Assembly: GCA_014529385.2 (NCBI GenBank)
Contig: CM043962.1
Location: 122,165,970-122,225,969, forward strand
Length of the DNA: 60,000 nt
Reading direction: 5' to 3'
Source of the DNA: Adiantum capillus-veneris
Taxonomy: Eukaryota > Streptophyta > Polypodiopsida > Polypodiales > Pteridaceae
Every line of letters begins with the position of its first letter. Positions within the stretch are counted from its first letter, which is position 1. Under the pieces are notes generated by a model. That model had not been told where the DNA came from, did no database searches, and saw only the letters and a program-made list of their open reading frames with translations. This document shows, piece by piece, positions 1 through 9,245 of this stretch. The translations under genes and the position numbers were made by a program.

Positions 1-1767
1 AACTTGAGTATATGCCTCACAGCCAAAGACTCTGAGATGCTTGTATGAGGGCATTTTGCCTGACCATACCATCTCTGGCACTGAATCCTTCTGCAAAACC
101 TTGCTAGGAGATCTATTTACAAGATGAACAGCTGTTGATACAGCTTCAACCCAAAACCCATTTGGCAGTTGTGCATTAGACAACATACTTCTGACCTTCT
201 CTTGTATGGTCCTATTCATCCTCTCAGCAACACCATTTTGAGGAGGATTGTAAGGAGCAGTAAGTTCACGTTTTATACCTTTTGACTCACAAAAGTCCTG
301 AAAGGCCTTTGAAACATACTCTCCACCATTGTCAGTGCGTAAGCATTTAAGCTTCTTGCCACTCTGATTCTCCACAAGTGTCACAAACGTTTTGAAAACA
401 CTAAATGCTTCATCCTTGTGCTTGAGAAAGTAAACCCATACTTTCCTCGAGTAATCATCTATAAATGTCATAAAGTAAGAAGCTCCCCCTAGAGATAGGT
501 TAGGCATAGGTCCACACAAATCACTATGAACAAGTGCCAACTGTGTATCTCTTCTACTGCTTCTATGCTTATGTGGCTGCTGTGTTTGCTTACCATACAG
601 ACAATGTTCACATAATTCAAAATCATTAAATGAAAAGCCAGGCAAATAACCAGAACGAGACAAGATTTCCATTCCCTTCTTGGACATATGTCCTAACCGG
701 CTATGCCACAAAGAAACGTTCGGCTGCTCGGTTACATTGATTACATTTTTAGAGACATTTGATACATAAATCATGTAAAGTCCTCCAGACTTTACTCCAT
801 GTGCTACTATCATAGAACCCTTGGATATCTTCCACATGTTCTGTCCAAAAGTGGTGACGTAGCCAGCATCATCAAGTAAACCTGTGTTGATCAAGCTCTT
901 TGTAATTGCGGGAACATGTCTCACATTCTTTAGCGTGAAAGAAGAGCCATTCTGAAACTTCAATTGAACATCTCCAACACCTAAGATCTCACATGTCTGC
1001 CCATTGCCTAGCCGAACATGATCTTTAGTGGTCACATAAGAAGTAAACCACTCCTTGTTTGGAGACACATGAAGTGATGCCCCTGAGTCTATAATCCAGT
1101 CACTCAGTGCATTTCCATCAGATGCTGTAAGAAGAGCTGAGTCCATTGTATTCTTCAAGAAGTAGATGTCTCCTGACACTAAACTGTCATCCTCTGCAAC
1201 AATGTTTGTCACATTTATTTCTTGAATCTTCACTGAGGACTTTTTCTTCTCACCATGGTCTTCAGCTTTCTCTTTGCCTTTTTCTGCTTTCCATTCTCTG
1301 CAGTCTCTTTTCATGTGACCCTTCTTGCCACAATGGTAGCATTCTATGTCACTTTTGCCTTTAGCACTGCGGGACTTGCTACAAGACTGATTCCTCTTTC
1401 CACCTTTGTACTTTTCTTTGGTCCTTCCCCTGACAACTAAGGCTGTTCCTTTGCCTTTGTCCATTGTCTTTCTATTGGTTTCTTCAGTAAGCAGACTTCC
1501 TTCTACACCTGCTATGTTCAAACCATCTGGAGGTGCAGAATTACTCAAAGATGTGCGAAAAGTGTCCCAACTTTCCGGCAATGTGATCAACAGGAACATA
1601 GCTTTAACAGGTTCATCAAACTTGACACCTTGAGCTGACAATTGACTATAGATTGTGTTGAATTCATTCAAATGATTGGACATAGGTGTCCCTTCTTTCA
1701 TCTTCAAGTCAACAAGCTTCTTAAGCCAGTATACCTGTGAAGTTGCACTCTGCTTCTCATAAAGATC
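1..1767 (-). CDS. copia A2 gag-pol, partial (gag C-terminus, zinc knuckle, protease, integrase start)
   Basis: The minus strand reads the same protein as A1 from about residue 94 onward. In order it contains the end of the gag domain, a CCHC knuckle (C-x2-C-x4-H-x4-C, about 1300-1342), the aspartic protease motif D-S-G-A (about 1080-1095), the GAG-pre-integrase H/C residues (about 580-700) and the first integrase Asp in an H-S-D context (about 528). I saw no stop in the stretches I compared with A1, and the frame is open to the window edge. The product would be the capsid/polymerase polyprotein of a cytoplasmic virus-like particle. The 5' end of this segment is the T1 insertion point, so no complete polyprotein can be made from A2. 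Confidence 0.9.
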
Positions 1768-1790
1768 CATTAGGAAAAATATGAACCCTG
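1768..1790 (+). repeat. T1 left terminal inverted repeat
   Basis: It starts CATTAGGAAAAATATGAACC and pairs with the complement of 12793-12815. One internal base differs over the first 20 positions, and similarity decays after about 23 bp, apart from a later shared block (GGGATTAAGGYTAAT). Confidence 0.85.
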
Positions 1791-2533
1791 TAGGGGCCCT
1801 TTGGGATTAAGGTTAATTAGAGGCCAGCCAATGAGAAGAGGGTGGTGGACACACTCTATGCCCTCAAAAATGTAGGGGGACAAAGTAGTCTTACACTTTT
1901 TAAATGGGCTCTTACCTAGTGAGAAGGTGGGGTGGGGGGGGGGGGTGGGTGGGCCATATGGAACCTCCAACTTCCCTCCTTTTTGATCCGGTTCTGAAAA
2001 AATCCCAAAAATTTGAAATTTTTCAAAAATTTCAAAACTCAAATTTCATCTTCTGAAAACCCCCCTAAAACTATTTTATGGTCAAAAAAGCATTTTTTGA
2101 TCTCAAAAAGTCAAAACGTGCATCCAAAAACCCTAAAATTCAAATTTTTTTAAAAACTTAAAAAAATCTTTTTTTGCTATCCAGAGCTCCCCCAAAATTA
2201 GTTATTAGGCAAAAAGGGATTTTCTCTCTCTAGAACCCCTTTTCCAACCCCTCCTTGGTTGCAACCATCACACTCATCTTCTACTCCAACGCTCTCTCTC
2301 TTTACACCATCTCCATTGCTGCAGCAAGGAAGCTCCTCTCTCCTCCCCTACCACCTTCCATTGCCACACCAAGCAAGGCTTATCCACCTTCTCCTCCCAG
2401 TGCCACACCAAGCAAGGGTTGTCCACCTTCTCCTCCCATCAAGGGTTGACCATTTTCTCATATCACTTTATCACACCTACATTGTAGCAACAAGCAAGGT
2501 TCTTCTCCTCCTCCTAGTTTGCTTTGCTCAACC
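1791..2533. other. T1 left subterminal region, no gene
   Basis: AT-rich non-coding sequence with a G-run (1932-1945) and many short A/T runs that could form weak hairpins, for example around 2000-2040. Open frames here are short and low-complexity. The segment probably holds the 5' region of gene 1 and transposase binding sites, but no motif repeats clearly enough to call. Confidence 0.4.
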
Positions 2534-3874
2534 ATGGCCAACTCTACTTCGCAAAGGCGACCAAAGGATGAGGTCACAGCACTTGCATGCCACAACACTA
2601 GAGGTGTAGATGATGAGTGGGTGCCACAAGAGTTCACCAAAGGTGCTTGGGTATACATGCAACCATTTGCTGTTGGCCCTCATCGTGTGCAGAATCGTGC
2701 AAACTTGGATCTTCATTGGAAAGGAAAGCTCCTTGGCTTCAAGAACCGCAAAGACAAGGGGACCATAGCCATTGTGCAACATGTTTTCTCAATGTCAACC
2801 ATACACTTGCAACAACCACCTCGATTTCCAACACATTGTAAGTACATGTTTTGAGAATACAAAGCTAGGTGTGAAATCACAGTGTAATGTTATTATGGAT
2901 TCATACTTAACATTTGTCATGCATTTATAGTCATATTTCCATCCACGTTGGTGGAGGAGCAGCCACTACATAGTCTCTCCGGCACATTCAATGCTATACA
3001 TGCAGATATTGGAGCAATAATGTTCCCGCATCTTTGCCCAACCAAACTGGTTCAAAGAAGGATTTTCTTCTATTCTCACTCCTATATTGTCCCTACTTCT
3101 ACACAAGCATTTGGAACGCTTGAACCCATCAAAGTAACTTCCTTATTAAGTATGGAGTGGCCGGTCCCAGATTTGTGGTCGGTAGCATCTTTCAAGCAAA
3201 AGATGATAATGGATGTCCAAAACTCTTTGAAATACTCTAAAGCTTCTAGGTCTGTGGGCTTGAGCTGGTGTTTGCCTATTCATTGTTTTGTGCACATTTT
3301 TAAAGAGTTTGGATTTGTGGAGACTACCGCAATGCTTGTATGTAAAGATGCGCATTACGAGGAATTAGGAAGGCTTTTAGAAGAGGACTGGGGTTTTGTG
3401 GAGGGAATGCACAACGGGGACCGGTATCGTTGTAAGGTTGGAGCTTCAGGTATTGGAATGCGCTATATGAAATCCCGCACCTCCTTGTACATACGATTTC
3501 ACTATGATCGTTGGATGTGCAAGCTTGGAGTGTGGACTCCCTTACAGAGTGTAGACGGCGCTATCGCAAGCTTTGACATTGCAGTGAAGATGCCCAACGA
3601 TGCTTTGGAGGCAGTCCAAGTGAACAAGCATTGGACTCTCAGTAATGTTCGAGAACATTTGGTTATTATGGGTTTTGAGGCCCTTCAACAAGCACAATTT
3701 TGTTTACAAGGTCACAAGGTGAGAATCCTTCCACCACATTTTCAATACATCATGGTTTGTCGATCATTAGATGCTTATTGTAATGAATGTCCGCAGATTG
3801 GGAAGAGAATGGAAGACAAATTGAAGGTCGAGGAGGACTGGGGGATAGATGGAACTATGCTATCGATCTTATAA
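2534..3874 (+). CDS. T1 gene 1: unknown protein, two exons, about 415 aa
   Basis: Exon 1 starts at ATG 2534 (context ACCATGG, close to the plant optimum) and ends at 2837. A GTAAGT...ATAG intron spans 2838-2930 (93 bp), and exon 2 runs 2931-3874. The phase-1 junction keeps the frame, giving 101 + 1 + 313 codons. The protein starts with a basic, polar stretch. Exon 2 has several Cys/His residues (C-P-L-type and Y-C-N-E-C contexts) but no zinc-finger spacing I recognise, no signal peptide and no obvious membrane segment. No family is recognised. It is transcribed away from the T1 left end, followed 250 bp later by gene 2 on the same strand. Two long exons joined in frame make chance ORFs unlikely, so I take it as a real cargo gene of T1 with unknown function. 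Confidence 0.65.
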
Positions 3875-4120
3875 CTTTGTAACTCTTGCAATTTTCATAT
3901 TGATCCCCGCTGTAATCAACATGATTTGCTTCGGCAAATCATGCCTTTGAATATAATTTTTTGCATTGGGATGAGAAATCATTTTTTGGTGAAAGTGCTT
4001 TTTTTTTTAATGTCTTAAAAAAAGGGTACATTATAAAAGGGGGGCCACCTAACTCATTCACTATTTTCACTTTTGCAACTCCTGAGCTCCTCCACTCTCT
4101 ATCCACACCCCAGGCTAAAC
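3875..4120 (+). promoter_or_regulatory. gene 1 / gene 2 intergenic region with gene 2 TATA box
   Basis: TATAAAA at 4032-4038 is followed by a G-run, and the gene 2 ATG (4121) lies 83 bp downstream. That is normal plant TATA-to-ATG spacing with a short pyrimidine-rich leader. Confidence 0.6.
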
Positions 4121-5698
4121 ATGGATGCTGCCACAGCCTCTGTATCTGTACCCACATCCACCCCTTTGTCACGCTTCATCCTCTTCCTCGAGGACACCAA
4201 ATACAAAGGGAAGTTGGACCTCCACACCTTTTTTACTCGTCTCCCTGACCTTGACGCCACAGTTGCCCTTCACATGGATGCATTTGAGGATATTTCTGCG
4301 TTCATGGAGGAGCACATCATAAAATATTCTGTATCTATCCCCCCACATGCAGAGATCTGGGTGCCTTGCGATCTTTTGCGCTATATACACAAAGGTGATC
4401 GCCCATTCGCCAAGCGGTTGCAACGATTCCAAGAAATTGCAACCAATGCAGGCCATTACTTGGACGAGCAAGCCCCTGGGGTGTCAGCGCTCAAGAAGCG
4501 CAAGTTGGGGGTGGAGTACCTTTCTCGGCTCGCAACATTTATCTTCTTGGTGAGCGAGGAACCTGATTTGGAGGAGCTCCGCTTACCACACCTTCAAGTT
4601 GGGTCCTTTATCAAGGACACCAAGGAGCAGCAGGTTATCCCCATGAACCCTGCAGCGGAAGGAAAAGCACACCAGCTCGAGTACCCTAGGGGTCTTGAGG
4701 AAGTGGTTGAGAAATCCATAGTTGTGGCTGGCCCTGGTGACACTCCAGTGCCACTACCACTGACGGATGTGGCTATCCCAGAGGTAGAAATTAGCCGCTT
4801 CTCCTCAGTGTTAGTGGATGGGAAGGACTTTGTGTTCCTGCATGATTTGGAAAAAGCATTTGGCTTGCGCATGGATGAATGCTTGAGCGTGCTATGCAAC
4901 AGCAGCAAATGTCCCTTAGACAATACGCCAGATTCCCTAGAAAGCAAGCTCTTGCCAGATGGGGACTCTGTTGCTGACACTATTGTAGTTGTATGTGCGG
5001 AGGTCCTGACAGCAGAGCAGTTGCACGTGGCTGATGAAGATTTCCAAGCCACGCAAGCCAAGGTTGAGGCTGCTAGGATGCCTATTCCATTATGCAACCT
5101 TCCATCTGATGATCCAAAGCTTGTATCTGTGGTGCATGGGACCATTGACTTGGATGCAAAGGGCAACAGGGAGGAGGATGACAAGGAGCAGGAGGTAAAC
5201 TGTATCCTAATTTTCATGTTACTATTTTATCCTTCGTTGTCTTTTTTCTCAACCTTCATCGGTCTATGACAGGATGTTGTGGAGGTTGATGATTTTGCTG
5301 CAAGGACGGGTGGCAAGCGGACGGGCTTTGGACCTCAAGCTTCCCTTGCGCATTACCTCGGACAACTCCCCCCTGGCGATGTGGCCATTATCCATAATGA
5401 ATTTACTCCCCAAGCCCATTTTATGACTTGGTCGTTAAAAGCTTTGAGCAAGTTTTTGTGTTTGAGTACCATTGCTCAAACTGTGCATCAAGTGTTCCTA
5501 GTGCGTAGATCCCTTGTATGCACAGCGTTTGGCACTGGCTTTCGTGGTAAAGTGCTTGCCCAGATAGGGATACATGCTTCCATTGGCTCAACTGACCCAA
5601 ATGCCATAGCGCAGTCCCTCTTGACTGGGGAGTTGCCTTACGCGCAAAATAGGCGCCAGGAAATGGTCAAAAAAATTCTGAACTCCTCAGATACATGA
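4121..5698 (+). CDS. T1 gene 2: unknown acidic protein, two exons, about 499 aa
   Basis: The start is ATG 4121, downstream of a TATA box at 4032. Exon 1 ends at 5194 (358 codons). A 78-bp GT...AG intron spans 5195-5272 in phase 0, and exon 2 runs 5273-5698, ending in TGA. A possible polyadenylation signal (AATAAA) lies at 5722-5727. The protein has a mixed alpha-helical-looking N-terminal half (including Y-L-S-R-L-A-T-F-I-F-L), an acidic central region with Val-rich patches, and an acidic stretch of Glu/Asp just before the intron. I see no zinc finger, catalytic motif, signal peptide or clear membrane helix, and no known family. Intact exons and a good promoter suggest an expressed cargo gene. 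Possible roles, such as DNA binding or accessory transposition function, are guesses only. Confidence 0.68.
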
Positions 5699-5879
5699 TG
5701 TAAAATCACCGTGCTAGAAGGAATAAAAAATATTTGAAATTGTCTCTCTATATTGCAAATTCTTTTCAATCTGATTTGTCAATCTTGAAAATTGTTTCAA
5801 TTGGTGATATGAATTGTTTTTTGACTTTGTTATTTCAAGGTATGTAATTGCAATCAATTTGAGTATAATTGTGATTTTT
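5699..5879. other. gene 2 3' flank
   Basis: AT-rich, with AATAAA at 5722-5727 and no ORF. The last 40 bp resemble the outer flank of the first palindrome. Confidence 0.4.
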
Positions 5880-8048
5880 AAGTACCCTAGGGGGTTAGAT
5901 TAGCCTATAAGGGGCAAAAAATGCCTGGCCACAAGGGTGCGCAAATGGCCCATCCATCAGTTTTGGATGGGCCATTTGCGCGCCCTTGTGGCCAGGCATT
6001 TTTTTGCCCCTTATAGGCCAATCTACCCCCTAGGGTACTTAAAAAGCACAAATTTATTGTAATGGATTGGTTTTGCATCATTCATTTAAATGCAACCTTT
6101 TTATGGCAATTCCAGTATATGTTCACACTCAAGGACACTAGAAAAGCTCAAATCAATTATGAAATGAAGTTTCCAGCAAACTATCACTTGCTTTAGCTCT
6201 ACCTACTACACCCTTGCACCAAAAAGTCAAATTACATTGGACACTTGGTTTCACAATACGTTATTTGTTTTGATATCCTATAAGGAATTCAAAGCTTGAA
6301 ATGACCAAAAAAAGGTGTCCATAAGGATCCATATAAAATATTGATGCAAAACCAATAGGTTTTAGTAAATTTGGTTATTTTAAGTACCCTTGGGGGTAGA
6401 TAAGCCTACAAGGGGCAGAAAAAGGCCTGGCCACAAGGGCGCGCAAATGGCCCATCCATCAGTTTTGGATGGGCCATTTGCGCGCCCTTGTAGCCAGGCA
6501 TTTTTTTGCCCCTTATAGGCCAATCTACCCCCTAGGGTACTTAAAAAGCACAAATTTATTGCAATGGATTGGTTTTGCATCATTCATTTAAATGCAACCT
6601 TTTTATGGCAATTCCAGTATATGTTCACACTCAAGGACACTAGAAAAGCTCAAATCAATTATGAAATGAAGTTTCCAGCAAACTATCACTTGCTTTAGCT
6701 CTACCTACTACACCCTTGCACCAAAAAGTCAAATTACATTGGACACTTGGTTTCACAATACGTTATTTGTTTTGATATCCTATAAGGAATTCAAAGCTTG
6801 AAATGACCAAAAAAAGGTGTCCATAAGGATCCATATAAAATATTGATGCAAAACCAATAGGTTTTAGTAAATTTGGTTATTTTAAGTACCCTTGGGGGTA
6901 GATAAGCCTACAAGGGGCAGAAAAAGGCCTGGCCACAAGGGCGCGCAAATGGCCCATCCATCAGTTTTGGATGGGCCATTTGCGCGCCCTTGTGGCCAGG
7001 CATTTTTTTGCCCCTTATAGGCCAATCTACCCCCTAGGGTACTTAAAAAGCACAAATTTATTGCAATGGATTGGTTTTGCATCATTCATTTAAATGCAAC
7101 CTTTTTATGGCAATTCCAGTATATGTTCACACTCAAGGACACTAGAAAAGCTCAAATCAATTATGAAATGAAGTTTCCAGCAAACTATCACTTGCTTTAG
7201 CTCTACCTACTACACCCTTGCACCAAAAAGTCAAATTACATTGGACACTTGGTTTCACAATACGTTATTTGTTTTGATATCCTATAAGGAATTCAAAGCT
7301 TGAAATGACCAAAAAAAGGTGTCCATAAGGATCCATATAAAATATTGATGCAAAACCAATAGGTTTTAGTAAATTTGGTTATTTTAAGTACCCTTGGGGG
7401 TAGATAAGCCTACAAGGGGCAGAAAAAGGCCTGGCCACAAGGGCGCGCAAATGGCCCATCCATCAGTTTTGGATGGGCCATTTGCGCGCCCTTGTGGCCA
7501 GGCATTTGTTTGCCCCTTATAGGCAAATCTACCCCCTAGGGTACTTAAAAAGCACAAATTTATTGCAATGGATTGGTTTTGCATCATTCATTTAAATGCA
7601 ACCTTTTTATGGCAATTCCAGTATATGTTCACACTCAAGGACACTAGAAAAGCTCAAATCAATTATGAAATGAAGTTTCCAGCAAACTATCACTTGCTTT
7701 AGCTCTACCTACTACACCCTTGCACCAAAAAGTCAAATTACATTGGACACTTGGTTTCAGAATATGTTATTTGTTTTGATATCCTATAAGGAATTCAAAG
7801 CTTGAAATGACCAAAAAAAGGTGTCCATAAGGATCCATATAAAATATTGATGCAAAACCAATAGGTTTTAGTAAATTTGGTTATTTTAAGTACCCTTGGG
7901 GGTAGATAAGCCTACAAGGGGCAGAAAAAGGCCTAGCCACAAGGGCGCGCAAATGGCCCATCCATCAGTTTTGGATGGGCCATTTGCCCGCCCTTGTGGC
8001 CAGGCCTTTTTCTGCCCCTTGTAGGCTTATCTACCCCTAAGGGTACTT
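5880..8048. repeat. tandem array: five 161-bp palindromes at exact 502-bp spacing
   Basis: Near-perfect palindromes start at 5880, 6382, 6884, 7386 and 7888. Each is about 161 bp with a core GGCCCATCCA / TGGATGGGCC around a 7-base loop. They are separated by four nearly identical spacers of about 341 bp. The arms come in two types. The first palindrome is L1-R1, the next three are L2-R1, and the last is L2-R2, where R1 matches L1 and R2 matches L2. The array separates the two (+) genes from the two (-) genes of T1. Three identical 67-aa ORFs inside it are products of the repeat and not genes. Confidence 0.95.
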
Positions 8049-8223
8049 AAAATGCACAAATTTACTGAAATTGACTACAATTACATACAGAACTTGAAAT
8101 TACAAAGATAATAGACAGAGTAGACACAACTGTTGATCATATTGTCATTGGAAAGTCAAATCATTACAAAGATAAGGGTGTGCAATACAAAAAGAGGGGT
8201 AACTTTGGCTAATGCTCGAAGTC
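8049..8223. other. 3' flank of the H3-like gene
   Basis: Short AT-rich region with no ORF. Its start (TGCACAAATTTACTG) resembles the spacer start in the palindrome array. Confidence 0.4.
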
Positions 8224-9106
8224 TCATCGCAATCGTCGTGCAAGCTGCATATCTTTTGGCTGTATTGTCACTCGCTTTGCATGAATGGCACATAGGTTGG
8301 TATCTTCCAACACTGAAATGATGTGGGCCTCTGCAGCTTCTTGAATAGCCTCTAGCGCTATTGCTTGCATTCTATACTGATTTCCATAGCTTTGAAGCAC
8401 TTCCTTCACAGTGCGAGAAAAGGGGGCGCGTCGAATCAAGAGCTCCGTCGTCTTCTGGTAGTGGCGTATTTCTGCAAATGCCCTTGCTATTTTTCGGCGC
8501 CGCTGCGGTTGTCTTGGGGGCACTTGCACATTTGCTGGCGGGCGGCATGAAGGCTTCTTGAAAAACTTAGACTTGCGTCTGTTTACATGCTTAGGGGCTG
8601 GTTCTGCAGCCTATTCTGATTCTTCCTCTTCCCTTGGTTGCCGATCTTGTCGTGTGGGGAGAGCTCCCTTGCCTTGAGGCAATGTCTTCCCCCCAACGGC
8701 CACCCGCTGTGTGCGCGGTATTTTTTCTCGCAGCCATGGTGGCTCACTCTCTGATTCGGTGTCTGTATTGACCACCCGAGTCCTGGATGGTCCTGCTTGT
8801 GATTGGGGGACGCGACGGCTGCTCCCTATCGGACTCTGATGTTTGCTGGCCCTCTACTTCTCTCCAGCGTTGGGCACGTTGCTTCATTCTCTTTCTAGGT
8901 GTTATATCTTGAGGAGGTGGAGATTCAACAGTCCTTGATGACTCTCGTGCCCTACCACCATGCCCACTACCAGAAGAGTTCCTGGAACGGCCAGGTGTTC
9001 GTGGCCGTTTTCTTGTGCCTTTAAGCCATGACGGCTTCTCACATCCTTGGAGGGTGTTTTTGTTGGCAAGCAGATGCTCTTTCGCGGTTTGTTTGGTGCG
9101 CGCCAT
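8224..9106 (-). CDS. T1 histone H3-like gene with an H3-identical tail start, a long linker and an H3 fold
   Basis: The first ORF (9106-8744) begins M-A-R-T-K-Q-T-A, identical to the start of histone H3 including Lys4. It then diverges into a basic Ser/Arg/Pro-rich linker with no K9 or K27 context. The second ORF (8224 up to about 8610) ends in a complete H3 histone fold. It has [13 protein letters not shown] (alphaN/alpha1), a loop of canonical length, Q-E-A-A-E-A (alpha2), [14 protein letters not shown] and [11 protein letters not shown], and lacks the final G-E-R-A. The two parts are in different frames, with a TAG at 8611-8613 just before the fold. A GT...AG intron with a phase-1 join (acceptor GCTGCAG just after that TAG) would connect them, so this is either a spliced gene or a broken one. 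Product: a nucleosomal H3 variant or an H3-tail mimic. A TATA box lies about 60 bp upstream. A centromeric H3 is less likely because loop 1 is not extended. Confidence 0.8.
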
Positions 9107-9164
9107 TTCGTTGGTAAGAGCTCACCTGTTCTTAAGAAATGAGTGATTTATGAGAGCATGCAAT

Positions 9165-9171
9165 ATTTATA
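9165..9171 (-). promoter_or_regulatory. TATA box of the H3-like gene
   Basis: TATAAAT on the minus strand, 59 bp upstream of the ATG at 9106. Confidence 0.5.
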
Positions 9172-9245
9172 AGGGCCCATTTAAAAAGGGCCCTGTTCAC
9201 ACTAATTTTTTTAAAAGAAGTATTATTTTTTAAATAAACATGTCG

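Noticed and set aside
1146-1633. Plus-strand ORFs of 61-75 codons at the left end
   Set aside because: They are antisense shadows of the A2 gag-pol frame; the same shadows appear opposite A1 at 28745-29232.
6380-7587. Three nearly identical 67-codon minus-strand ORFs
   Set aside because: They lie across the palindromes of the 502-bp array and repeat with its period; the coding look comes only from copying.
5880-8048. Regular repeats and spacers resembling a CRISPR array
   Set aside because: Spacers are identical, units are 502 bp, the repeats are 161-bp palindromes, and this is a plant genome.
8224-9106. Assignment of the H3-like protein as the centromeric H3 of the host
   Set aside because: Loop 1 has canonical length, the tail start is H3-identical, and the gene lies inside a mobile element with frames that need splicing or are broken.
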